From Micromussa lordhowensis (taxonomy: Eukaryota > Cnidaria > Anthozoa > Scleractinia > Lobophylliidae), in assembly GCA_964020085.1 (NCBI GenBank), contig OZ026604.1, positions 20,383,894-20,447,893 of the forward strand: a stretch of DNA of 64,000 nt, given 5' to 3'. The notes under the pieces were generated by a model, which saw only the letters and a program-made list of their open reading frames with translations, did not search any database and had not been told where the DNA came from. Below, one piece after another: positions 47,568 through 61,036 of this stretch. Every line of letters begins with the position of its first letter. Position 1 is the first letter of the stretch. The translations under genes were made by a program, and so were the position numbers.

Positions 47568-48084
47568 GTAAACTGCGCTTATTAACGCCGTTTTAGTACC
47601 TAAGTGGATTGGTACAAAATGTGCCCCCCCCCCCCCCCATGATCTGGATTCACTTTCTGGACTCCAAAAGAGAATCCAACGAGGGGTTCAGAATGAGAAG
47701 GGCGTCCATTTTTTTTGTAGTTTGCAACCCTCTCACTGTAAAACATTACCGGTCTAGATGCCGGTCTACATGGAAAAATCTAGACCGCTTTCAATATTGT
47801 TTTCAGCCAATCAAATTCTTAATTTGGCAGTTCCCAGTCCTTTTGAGACAGAGCCATATAATAAAACTAAATAAAAGTTAGTTCGGTTTTTGCGAATTGG
47901 CCACCGTAAAGAGATTCGGAAGCTGACGTTTCGAGCGTTAGCCCTTCGTCGGAACAAATCGTGATTCGCTCCGACAAAGGGCTAAAGCTCGAAACGTCAG
48001 CTTCCAAATCTCTTTACGGTGGCCAATTCACATTGTCAACCCAGTTGATAAAACCAAACTATCTTGTACAGATACTCCCACTGA

Positions 48085-48121
<37 letters not shown>

Positions 48122-51100
48122 ATAAATAAAAGTTAGATCTGATACAGCTGAAGGTTATAAATAAACCTTGGTGTATAATACCTCATTCATGTAAACATTA
48201 CAATATAATTTGGTTTTTGGTCTAGATGCCGGTCTACATGGGAAAATCTAGACCGCTTTTAATATTGTTTTCAGCCAATCAAATTCTTAATTTGGCAGCT
48301 CCCATTCCTTTTGAGGTACAGAGCCATATAATAAAACTAAATAAAAGTTAGTTTGATTTTATCAACTGAGTTGATAATGTGAAATTGGCCACTGTAAAGA
48401 GATTCTAAGGCTGATGTTTTGAGCGTTAGCCCTTCGTTGGAGCGAATTTAAAAAATGCTTACATTAATACAGACACTAATTCCTACAACCAATGTACAAT
48501 TGTGGTGTGCATAAAGGGTTCCACTTTATATGTGAGATCAGTGTATAAATATTGTGGCAGATACATGTAATAATCTGGTAGATTTTGAATTTAGTATGCC
48601 AGGTTAAAGATCTGGCTGGGGTCAATACATGTAGTTTGAGTTCACAGGGAAATTACTTTACTGTTGTAGTCTCTCTTTTGGGCTAACAGGACTGAGGTAA
48701 TGTGACAAATATTCATGGCTGGAGAGGGTTTGGTCTAGGGGGTTAATAGTGCTAACTAGTACTAGTTTATTATTGGACACAAAAACGTAAATAGGAAAAG
48801 CATGACATCACTGAATTGGTCCATTAATTCATTGCTTTTGTGTATCTGCATGTAGGTCAAGGGAAAAAGATTCATTCTACTTTTCCTCTCTAAACTTAAC
48901 AAACCAGAAGACAAGGCAAATTACAAGAGAAAAATCTTATGCTGATGTGAATGAGAGTTCAGCTATTAATGGAGCAAAGACAAGTGAAAGTGAAGTAAAT
49001 CCAAATCAGGCGACGGTTGTTACAAAGAGAAAGAGGGGCAGACCAAGAAAGGCTGACCAAAGTAAAAATTCTTCCCTGGCTGCAAATGGCCAAGGGGAAG
49101 TCATCAGTGAGACTTTATCTCTATCTCAAACAGTTATTAACATTGCTGATAATCCTGAAGGTAGAAAGCTGGACAATGAAAGCCCAGATAATACTGTCAC
49201 TCCAAGGAGAGCTTCCACAAGAGTGCGCACTCCTAGGATAAATATAAATTTGTATGATGATGCAGAAGAAGACAAAAGAAAGACTAAAAGAGTGAAACGA
49301 AATACTCCTAAGAAGAGAGGGAGGAAACCAAAACTTGCTTCTAATGAAAATGTTAAACAAAATGAGAAAACACATGTGAAGAAACCTGGGAGAAAGCAAA
49401 GAAGTGATGCAGCTGGGAATGAATGTGACATAGGAAGAGGAACTAAAGAAAACGTGGATGACAACAGTGATAATATTGATGATGAAAATGATGATATCCA
49501 TGATGATAATGCAGAACCTGTTAATAATGAGGATGATGATGATGATGATGAAGATGGCAGTGTCAAGGACGATGATAATGGTACAAATTGTTGTATACAT
49601 TGTATTTTTCCTAATGACTGTCTGAATACAAATGGGTACTTTCCAGTAAACTGTCAGCTGAAGACAACCAGGGCCGGGTTGTTCGAAAGCCGGTTAACGC
49701 TAATCGAGGATTAAAAGTTAACGGAAGGATCAATTTTTCTTGTTTAAAAATATTTTTCACTTTTTATCTTTTGCGTAGTTTGAGATTGCTCAAGCTCAAA
49801 ACTGAAGGACAAAAAATGTAAACAGAAAACATCACCGCAAAGTTACAAAATTGAAATCAAAATTCTCGCTAACCCTGGAATAGCTTAATCGGGCTTTGAA
49901 CAACCCGGCCCAGATGATTTGGGGGTTGGGGAGGGGGTTTGACTCAGTGACAGTACTCCCAGCCAAATCTTCCAGCAAAGATCAGTGTTATTATTTTTAA
50001 TATTATTCTGGACTGTTCACAGTCCCCTATTTTTCCGTGAGATCGTAGGTTTTGATTGTTGAGTTCGATGGGCTGCCATTGATCTTGGTCTCTTTGATGC
50101 GAGCAAAACTGGGGAACATTCTTATATAATTCTGGTTTCTTTGGGTTGAATGTAAACCATCAGCAGGATATTTATTATTCCTTGACCACTGCTTTAATTA
50201 TTGTTTTCTGTTTTAAACTGGTAAGAAATCTAAGGGTAATATTATGAGTGTTAATACACAGGGCTGTCATTGAGGGCTGTTATGGCTGAGTATCCTTGAT
50301 AATCTCGTCAGTTGATGTTATGTTGATAAAATTCAGCCACAAAGTAACAAGTTTGTTACTGTTAAGCTGACTCAAAACTTAATGACTCCCCTTATGCTGG
50401 CTATAGGTGTCAAACAGGGTGATGATGATGAAAAAGCAGTTGTAAAGAAGAGAGGAAAACCCAGGAGAAAGGTCTTTGTTGTAAAGCACTTAAAGTGTTT
50501 TTTTTTATATAGAGAATAAAAGAAGTTGTAAGAGTAAACAATTTTCCCACAATAATTATGTGTATCAATGTTAGTCAGTGATGCCAGGGATTATGCCAGT
50601 GCTTTCAGCAAGATTTGAAGCTCAACAGCCATCAGATGGTATTGAGAGATGCCCGTAACAACACCCTTACATCACTCTAGAGGAGAGAAGTAGGGTGCCA
50701 GTCAGGCACTTTTACCTTGAAAACCTGGGAATGCAAATGTTGTTGAAACAGAAAGAGAGAACATTATCAGCATTATCAACAAATTATGTATTATTTTAAA
50801 TTTGTAATAACTTGTCCTGTCAATTAATGCTTAAAATATCAGAAAAACCCAATTTTTTCTTTTAATAACTAAATTTAATAATAAAAACATTTTTTAAATA
50901 TTCATAATTGTTCAGTAATTTAGAGCCTTGACAAATGACATGTATGAAATTAGAGGATTTTTCATTCTAGATGTTGGTTATATGATTATATGTCGAGAAG
51001 TTTTATCTGAGCTGGTTGTTTGACAATTTTGTTTTATTTTGTTTTATTCTAACAGAGCAAAGCTGCCGTTTCAGAGGTAGGCTGGCATTCTGTACATATA

Positions 51101-54100
51101 ATTAGTATAAGTAATTGTATGAATGCGAGTGCAATTAAGGATTTTACTTATTACACTACACATGATGATTGAAGATTCTCTCAAAATTTTCAAATAATAA
51201 AATATTATCATGAGTAGTGTAAATCGTTCATTGCTCGAGCATTCATTACGATTACTCATGTATTATACGACTGAGAAAGTTGCAAAAGTGTGCCTGTTAA
51301 TTTGCCAATAGAAATTAAGAATTAACAATAAATTGGCCTGATCTCAGCCAATCATAATAAAATAATTATAGATCTCAGTGATATATAATATTATAATAAT
51401 GTGCCTTAGTATTAGTCTGACCTTGAGAATGACAATAATTATAAATTCAATATATCTACATGTACAGTATTGTAGTTATATTAAATTTGATTTATAGGTT
51501 GTGGTTTGATTTTTTTTTTTGAATTTTTCAAACTGGTTCATATTTTTCAAACTGGGTTGAATTTTTCAAACCAGTTTTTTTTGTTAACTACCTTATAAAA
51601 AAGGGAAAATATCTCTTCACATTCCTCTAAGCTATTCTCTCCTTTTCTCGCTGAGTTTCTCCTGAGTTATTCAACTTCTCCCAACTTCTCCCAACTTCTC
51701 TACCCCTTCCCCCAACTTCTCCCAACTTCTCTACCCCTTCCCCCAAATCCCCATTAAGCTTGAATAATAATTAACAGCAGGTTTCACTTTTTTTTCTTTT
51801 TATCTCGTACTCACCGGGATTTGAACCGCCAACCTCTGGATCTGCTTCCCACTATCATTACCACTTGACCATGAAAGCAATGGATGCAGGAGCTCTCATA
51901 CTTGTTTTAATTATCAGTTCATCACCCCAAGCCCCTCTCATATAAATTTTAATTTATTCATAAATACATATAAATTTTAATTTATTCATACATGAACTTT
52001 GTCTTTTAGTTAATTACTAAGAAGCTAATCAATTCCAAATAAGAGCTTAGGCCTAATCACTAACCTGAGAGCTCAACCCAAACCACTAACCCATATGCAA
52101 AGTTCCCAGCCTAACATCAAAGCTAACCATTCTAAATAAGTGCTTAGGCCTAATCACTAACTTGAGTGCTTAACCCAAATCACTAAGTCACATGCTCACA
52201 TTCTGCTCAAAATTGAAAATTGAATTGGTTTGAAAATTTCAACCCAGTTTGAAAAACATGGACCAGTTTGAAAAATTTTAAACTGGTTTAGCAGAAATTA
52301 AACCAAAAATAAAATTGAACCACAACATACATACTGTACATACATACATACATACATGTATTTAATGAAATTACGGAATTTGTTTTTCAGGCTTTTATTT
52401 CACAACTGCTTAAGTTGTGATTATAGCTGTGATGATCAACTATGTCTTTGTATCTTTCTCCGCAGTTCAAATATATGATCCTCCATATATTCATTTGTAG
52501 ACTTTTCACTGGTGTACACTGTATATTTTATGACCCATTAAATTTTATTTTGGTTCATATTTCTGACTTTTCATGGCCATGAACACATACTTTCATGACC
52601 CATTACTTTCATGACCCATTAAATTCAGGTCTGGCCAGTTTCTGACTTTTATTTCAATTTCATAGGCCATGAAATTTAGTGGTATATGTCTCATGACCCA
52701 TTAAATTCAACTTTTATTTTTTCATGAATTTTCATGGCCATGAAAACAGATTTTCAAGAAAAACGTATGGGTATCAGTTAGTCCAGGAAAATAAGAAATT
52801 GCAATATTCATGGCCCTTAAAAGAAGATTCACGGGTCTTTCACAAGTATTTAGTGCGCCGTCATGAGTGGTTAGTGCACACGCCTCTAGATTAAGTGGGG
52901 TTAGGGTTAGTTCTTGGGCAAGGCATTTTTACTTTCTCAATGCTTTCTCTCCAACCAGGTGCATGAATGGGTACCAGCAAATTTTTAATCCTGGGCATAA
53001 CTTTGTGATGGACTACACGTACCTGTCATATCCCATCCAAGGGGAGTAGAAATACTCGGGACTAGTTGCTTCATGCTACAGAAACCGGAGATAAGCGCCG
53101 GCCTGATGGGCCACTTGGCTCGTATGCAGACGTTACCTTATGCCATTTACTAAACCCTGGATAATGATCTGTCAACATACATTAATTTTGTAAAGCTCTG
53201 TTAACTCCCTTACAACCTGCGCAGCTTGCAAATGTTCCTGTTTTAAGGAATTTATCATAAGCTCTTTTGGCATTCTGGCCACGTGATAATGGGTGAAAGC
53301 AAAAAATTCTGATGAAGCAGCTGATAGCGAGGCAACCATCCCTGAATCCATCAACTGTTGCTCTCACACCAATTTTTACATGGCCAGAATGTGGAGAAAG
53401 TTTTTTTTGTTGTCGTTCCCCCACTCCTATAGAATGCTTGATACACAGTTAGGCTATAAACTCCTGAATAAAACTGCTGGTAGGCAAACTTAACTTAGGA
53501 ATAAAACTAGACTTCTGGGACACAGATGGAAATTTCTGGGATTGTGTTGTTCCAAAAAATACCCACCCACCCCTCCCACAGAGCTGGCTTTTGAGACTCC
53601 CCTCCACCTTGAAATTTCCAATAGCCCTCCATTGGGTGGGTATGGGTGATTTTGGAACCACAATCGCTAAATAAACAAAGAGTTAATAATATTAATAAAT
53701 TTAACCTCAACCACTATGCTGTAGTGTGTATGTGGAAGACATTTCCCACAAATATGTTACACTGATTGGTAAATAAATTATTAACAATACCCTGACTAGA
53801 TGTATAACCTAAACAAGACAAGTCCAAGGATTGTTAAGCTAACATTGCTAATTAAAACAAAGTTTTTTATTATTAATAATGCAGAAAGGTTGTAACTTAA
53901 CAATATTTCCTCTCTACTGCAGAATCATAGTCATGCAACGAGACCACAAGAAGTGCACAGCTTATATATTAATTAAGGCTAATTGTAACTAGGCATACAA
54001 TTCAACAGGCAATGACATAACATGATGTAATCAAACAAATGAAAAAGATTATTAATAGTTTTGTTTGTTGCAAGTAAAAATTCAGAATTGTTTAGAACAA

Positions 54101-57100
54101 AAAAAATTAAATTGTTTAAAAGCAATTTTTTGTTTTCAGAGAACTAGGCTTAAGTGGCTTGTGAAATCTGGAAAAACACTGGTTTGTCAAAATGAAGGAT
54201 GCAGAGCAAAGTTTACCACAGCTCCTGGATACCTGGCACACCAGAAAATCTGTGGAGTGAAAGAGGAAGACAGAGAAACGTTTACATGTGAGATATGCGA
54301 AAAAGTATATAGGTCTTTTATGGGGCTTAAATATCACATGCAAGCCAAGCACATTGAGGTAAATATCATCATTATATAACCGAATCTTCATGAACCAAAA
54401 AAGTATATTATCACAGGGTTTATTTTGAAGTGTACTTGAAAAGGGTTTTGGGTGAGTAAGGAGTTCATTGTGTATAACATGGAGGGCCCTTTGTCTTTGT
54501 CATGGGTAGGTGTCTGCTGGTATTATCAAAACTTGCCTTAGTTAAAGGTCCCCTTGAAATAAGTGCAATTTAACAAATTGATGTCAGTTTTTCATGCGTC
54601 TGTCCTGTTATTGATCATAAATCTTGTCATCACATTGTCAAAGTAGCTGTGGATAGCCGAGTGGATCTGCAGACTACTTTGACAATGTGATGACGAAATT
54701 CATTGTCTATAACAGGACAGACTCATTTAAAACTGACATCAATTTGTTTTTTACGATAACAAATGGTTGAATTGCCCGCTCTTGCTCACTGATGCGTCGC
54801 ACAAATTTCAAATTCATGTGTCTGTCCGCATATTGACAATAAAAATTGGCCAATGAGCACGCGAGAATTTCTGCAGTTATCGTAAATATTTGAATTGAGT
54901 GCTCTCCCCCACTAGGGAGGTCCTCACTCCACCTCAATTTCACACTTATTTTTGTTTAAAATAAAGGAAGTACTTGTAGTTAAGGTGGTTCAAAATCTGG
55001 GTGGTTGGCATGATGAGTATGTTCTTAATGTACCGTTAAGATTTTAATTTTTTTGTTCAGTTGTCATTTTAATTGTTTGTAGTGAATAAGACTGGTGTAA
55101 ATGTTAATTAGTGTTACCCTTACATACTGATGAAAGCTGTCCATTAATTCTCAGGCTAGTTAGGTAGAGTGGAATGTGTTAATTAACATTATAAACAGAA
55201 TGCAATACTTGACTAACCTGATTCTGATCATGTGAGCCTGTGACAATCCAATCTTAACAGCAATGAAATAATATTTTTTTATGCCTAGAGTGAGCCTGTT
55301 GACAGCACTTCCGAAGATAAGAACGAGGTACAGTCATTCACTTGACAATAATTATTATCTTCTTGTTTAAAAAGGGTAAAATCAAGGATCTAGATTGAAG
55401 ACAGAAGCTGAGTAAAGAACCTGCCTGTTGTATGAATTTTACCGTTCATGAATGCTGGGAAATGTAGAAATTGGGAGTCAAGACTAGTACCCTTCTACAT
55501 GTATAGCGAAGAAGTCTCTATCTGTTTTAGATCTTAACTAAAATTCTAATCCTCATCCTCCCTGAAAAATTTGAGTTTCAGCTTTGATGTAGGAGGCAGC
55601 CATAGGTACAAGGGGTGGCAGGTGATGCCTCTGGTGAAAATTTGGAATCTGAATTTTCCTCCTTTCTCGCAATCTTGTGAGCCTTTGTGATGTTGTTTCT
55701 CTCTGTCTAAGAAGCTAGAATGGCCTTAAGTCTCAGGTTTTCAAACAGGATCCCTGCGAGACAGCCTTGACCATTCTCAGATTTGACAATTGGTTAGTCT
55801 AAGCTTCTTAACATTCTGAATTCTTGTTCTGTCATTTCTTATTGCAATGAAGAGGACAAATTGAATTTTACTTTTTTAAATACGCTATAAGTAACCCTCT
55901 TTAGATCAAGCTTTTCACTGAGGCATCTTTATTGACAAGTGCATTTGAAATGTTACTTTGACAATCTGTTTATTTGATACTCAAGCATGTGCATGCCATT
56001 GATTCTGTTTGTGTACATTATAGGAAGAGAATGAACCTGAAGTTCTACCAGATGGAAGAACAAGACGAAAGGCAGCTTCCAGGTACATGTAGTCTATAGA
56101 CAAATGTTAAACGTTTCAAGAAAAAAATGTTTGATGAAGTTCCAAAAGTATCCCGGACGGGAGCTGGCCACAGCTGTTTATGGCCTGTAGTACTGTACCT
56201 CCAATTGCCTCTTTCTATTGATGGTGCAAAATGTAATAATCATAAAATTATAATCATTCAAATTATTCCATTGTTTTGATTGGATCTTACCTATGATCTA
56301 TTGGAGGTCAGATGCATACAATGTAGGTGACGTCATTCACATGCTGTGTGTTTCTTCAGTATTATGGCCCATGATATGCTAGAGAAATGTGAAAACGCCA
56401 CTGCATTTCTACAGTTAGGCCTACCTACTAATCCATTATGAAAATGGAGCTTTTCAAAGACGTAATTCAAATCACTGGACTTTGAAAACGCAGGCTCTGT
56501 GTTTTAGTGTTTCAGGTTACGAAACACAAATCCAACACAAATCCAAATTTTCAAATTTCTCTGGCATAGCATGGTTGGTACTATTTCTTTGTTATTGCAG
56601 GGCAATGTCAAAAGTCCAAAAAATAGCCACCGAGCAGAATCTTCAAGAAGTAGATAATTCTAGAAGGATTGTGAAGAAAGAGTTTCTGAACCAGCTGATT
56701 TCTAAAATCAAAGGCAGAGACATATCCGCAGAAGAGGAACAATGGACTAAAGCACTGGAAACAGAGGCTATTGTAACCTGTCCCAGTAAGGTAATTACAT
56801 CATGATCTGTGAACAGTTTTTTCCACTTCCTTCCCTAGGGGGGGGGGGGGGGGAGGGGTGGGGGAACTCCCATGTAAAAAGGACGGAGGTGCTTGTTGTA
56901 CCTTCCAAGGGGTAAAAAAAGTGGTTTTGGGTCCTCTTAGGGTGTTCACCCCAAAGGGTCCACAGCAGATGCTTGTTAGGGTATTGAACCGAAAAAAATG
57001 TGACAGGATATGAATTTTTTTATCTGGCAAACGGATGCAATAACCGTTCGAACGGATGCGAGAACCGTTCGAACGGATGCGAGAACCGTTCGAACGGATG

Positions 57101-60100
57101 CGAAAACCGTTCGAACGGATGCGAGAACCGTTCGAACGGATGCGAAAACCGTTCGAACGGATGCGAGAACCGTTCGAACGGATGCGAGAACCGTTCGAAC
57201 GGAAGCGAGAACCATTCAAACGGATGTTGCAATAACTTCGAATGGATGTCAGAACCGTTCGAACGGATGGGCACACCGTTCGAACGGCTTGTCGAACGCT
57301 TTGAACGGAATTTTTTAGGCGTTCGAACGGATAACGAACGGATAATGAACGGTTAGCCTCTTGGAACGGATAACCGTTAATGTCCGTTTTGCCTTTCACG
57401 GTCACATGTGTTGTTTTAGAATTGGTACCTCTTTTAAGTGTGAGAAACGTTTTAAGCCACGCCCACAAAACAGCTTCTTGGTACTTAATAGGGGTTCTTT
57501 TCAAATTTTGCGACAGACACCCCCCTGTCCTTTTTATATGGGGGTCCCTCGGTACTCCCCCATGGAGGTACATGTATTTTTTGGATGGAGGCCTCCCTCA
57601 CCATTTCTGTGAATATACTTCTGGCTTTTGAGACCCCTCTTCCTCGTGAAATATTTTTCAACACTTGGAGAAGTTTCGTATCTCCACGCAGCCATGTAAT
57701 GTCCTCGATGGTATGGAATTACCCCGGGGAATTACAAAGTGTTTAATAGAGCAGTTTGCAACTGAGTGTTGTAAAACGAAAACTAAACTAATTAGAATAT
57801 TAAGCCAATGTTAAACCGTACTAAGACCTGAAACAAAACCAATTTTAAAGTAATATTGCCTGATTACTTTCGACAGTCAATTGAAAAATGACCTATAATC
57901 ACTGTCGGAAATGCTTGAAGAGGACACACCCATAAGTTGTTTTCAGTATTATTTTGGTGTCGTTTTCATCAAATTACCAAGGAGTTAACATTCCATTTTT
58001 GTCTTTTCGTAAAGGGATGTTCAGAGACATTTCAGTCTTTTGACAGCATTAAAGCTCATTTGCAATCTTGTGAGAAGGCTGTTTCCTACAAGTGTCTGGC
58101 ATGTGGCAAGATGTATCTGTCAATAATGCTCTTGCACAATCACATCAACTTTCGGCATGTTGGATACAAGGTAATTATTTAGCGAGTTATGCAATAAATA
58201 TATCTTTTTATCTTCTTTCGTTTGTTTGTTTTTAGTAAATATTAAATACATATAAACCAGGTTTAGAAGTTAAACACGCACCACAAACTAGTTGCATAGA
58301 TATGTACCAGAGATACTAAGCGCCCTCTCATTGGTCGATAGGTGTTGCGTTGTGCTTAAGGAAGCTAGTACTTCACGTTTTGCGCATCTTTCAAAGTTTA
58401 GCCTAAAATTTTCAAGTTCGTCATTTGTAATCCGTGTCAATCTTCTCCATCCTTAACCATCCTTGTTTCTTTATAGTGTGTTTAATATCTCTTTAGTGTT
58501 TTTCCACCTTAGTAAACTATTATTTTCAGCTGTCCTTCAATTTAAAGGTAATTTTGTAATTGGCCAAAATAACTGTGCTCCTTTAATGATCAAATTTCTG
58601 TGAACTTACAGCCTAAAGGTAAGGACCAGTCCGACAGCAGTGACGCAGACTATGTAGTTGTCAGTTCCGGTGACAGTGCAGAGGAGAGCGACAATGTCGA
58701 AGTTGAGGAGATAGAGGAAAGTGGAAGTGACTTGAACGAATATGAGGAGAATTGTTCAGAAGAAATCTTTGTTTGGGATAATAAGAGGAAAAAGTTCAAA
58801 CGACCAGGAATGCCGAAAGCTTTTCGAAGGTCTCGATCAGGTCCTACCTCAGCTGTGAAATTTGGACCCATTGGGCCAACAGACTCTGAAAGCTACCAAA
58901 TCACTGAAAAATGGTAAGTAGAACCTTAGTGGCTGCTACTTAAATAACTATCTCAAAGTTCTCTACAATACTGACAACACTGTCAATTAGTGTTGCTGTT
59001 CTACTAGTGTTCCCAATTAGTCTATCCAGGCTAAACACATAGACACTTAAAGTATAAAGGTTTTCCTTACTTTCTAAGCAGGTGACATACAAAACGCGAG
59101 GGAACACGTTTCCTTACATTCCCAGTCATCAAGAAAAGGTCGCACAGCTAAGTATTTTCAGCAAAACTGGAGGGTGTACATCGGATAAAGAAATGTCTCA
59201 AACAGTTAATGCACTAACTAAAAGGAGTCTTACACTAACAAGTAATTGGAAAGATAAAATCCTAAAAATCTCTACCAACGCATTCAGCACCAGATATCCA
59301 AACCACTATTATGAATTTTAATTTGCTTTGTTTAAAAGGCTCTGGTAGTCAGATTGCTTGTAAATGTCGCTTAGCGGCCACTCCTGCGGAGCATGTGCTC
59401 CGAGCGAGAATCTTTTCCTCCATGTTGAATCAGTTAGTGAATAAAGAAAAATCGCGTTCGCGACAGTAACACCATTTAATTTAAATAGAATAGGATTGTA
59501 TTTTACCATTTTTTTAAATAATATTTGGAGCTTTTTATATCTTTAATATAATGGAATAGCGAGTAATCATAGAATAGTAATTGAGTTTCTCTCACATCAC
59601 TTCTCCTGTCCTCCGTCTTCCTGTCGTCTTTTTTCACTTTTAGCACGTTGGAAAGTCTCATCATTGAAACCTAAACTTATACTTAAAATATGACTTGAGC
59701 TTGGAGAATGACAATTCTAGTTGTAGACTTTTGAATGAGTATGCCCTACGAACTTTCACAACATGCCATAGAAAATCTAGCCAATTAGAATATACATGAA
59801 AGTTGTTGTATACTCGACAATATTGCACCCAACCTTCTCATCGTGCGCTGAAATCTGAAATCTTTTATTTTGCACTGTTATATGGAATTTACATTAAAGT
59901 AGGTACATTATAAAACAAGGTCAAAATAAAGTAAGACTGAAATTAACGGAATTAAAATGTGCGCAGTGACCAAAGTAGCAGATGCTTCCGAGTTGGTCAC
60001 TGCCACGTTAAACTAACTGGCATAGACAATAAGCGTAATAAAAATAGTTTTACAGAGTAAAAGTGCTAAAGTAAACAAGGATATGTGGATATATGAGTCA

Positions 60101-60992
60101 AATGAAACAAGCTGCACTGATGTTGTTTGGCCGCTGTGTTTTCTACGACATGGTATAAAATAGTGTCGCAACATTAAGTCGTAGTTTACCATGAAATAAC
60201 CCGCTTGCCACTTTCGGCATAAATCGGGAAAGTACAAGTAACCAGTGGGATATTTCAATAATTGGTTTACATGAACCACTTGAAAGCGTTGTATAACTAA
60301 TATGTCCTAGCATTTCCTTTCACCTTCTAACATATCTTGTAATCAGTTTCCATCTACACCTTTGAATTGGACATCCATATCTGCTGACCAGTACCACGTG
60401 ACCATATCGCGGACTCAAGTTTAGAGCTCATCGAGGTTACGTGTTTGTTTTAACACGACCGTTGAGGAAGTACTGGGTTTCGATTGGATCGCGAGGTTAA
60501 CTTGTAATCAGGGCCGGGTTTTTCTGAAGCCGGTTAACACTAACACAGGATTAAAAGTTTAACTGAACTGTAAATTGTTCTTGTGTAAAAACGTTTTTCG
60601 CTGCTTGTGTTTTGTGTAGTTTGAGGTTATTCAAATTCAAAAGAGAAGGCCAAACGCTATGAACAGAAAACCTCACCGCAAAGTTGCAAAACTCAATCAA
60701 ATTCCTGACTTATCCTGGATTAGTTTAATCGGGCTTTGAACAACCCGGCCTAAGAGCTCCGCTTTTAGGCTTGGCTAAATCTATTGTGGTTAGGTTTTGT
60801 GTGTTTTTCATGTTTCCACTGTAGGCGCAAAGAACAATTCAAACACAGAGAACTGTTTCCTAACCTCAGACCATCTTCCTCTTATTGGTGTCGTGTTGAC
60901 CACTGGTGAGTCATGTTAGTTGCGTTAGTCACGCGACAAAAATGTTTTTGTTTTTAATGTAAATCTAAGTAAATCTTATTTATAGTGATCTC

Positions 60993-61036
<44 letters not shown>

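Noticed and set aside
49121..49600. Minus-strand frames opposite exon 3 of the zinc-finger gene
   Set aside because: They are shadows of the GAT/GAC-rich acidic tract (poly-Ser or poly-Ile translations).
57031..57270. CRISPR-like array
   Set aside because: The units are directly adjacent 21-mers without unique spacers, in a eukaryotic intron; it is a minisatellite.
56800..57573. Minus-strand open frame of 257 codons
   Set aside because: It is open only because the 21-bp palindromic repeat has no stops in that frame; the ends are not protein-like.
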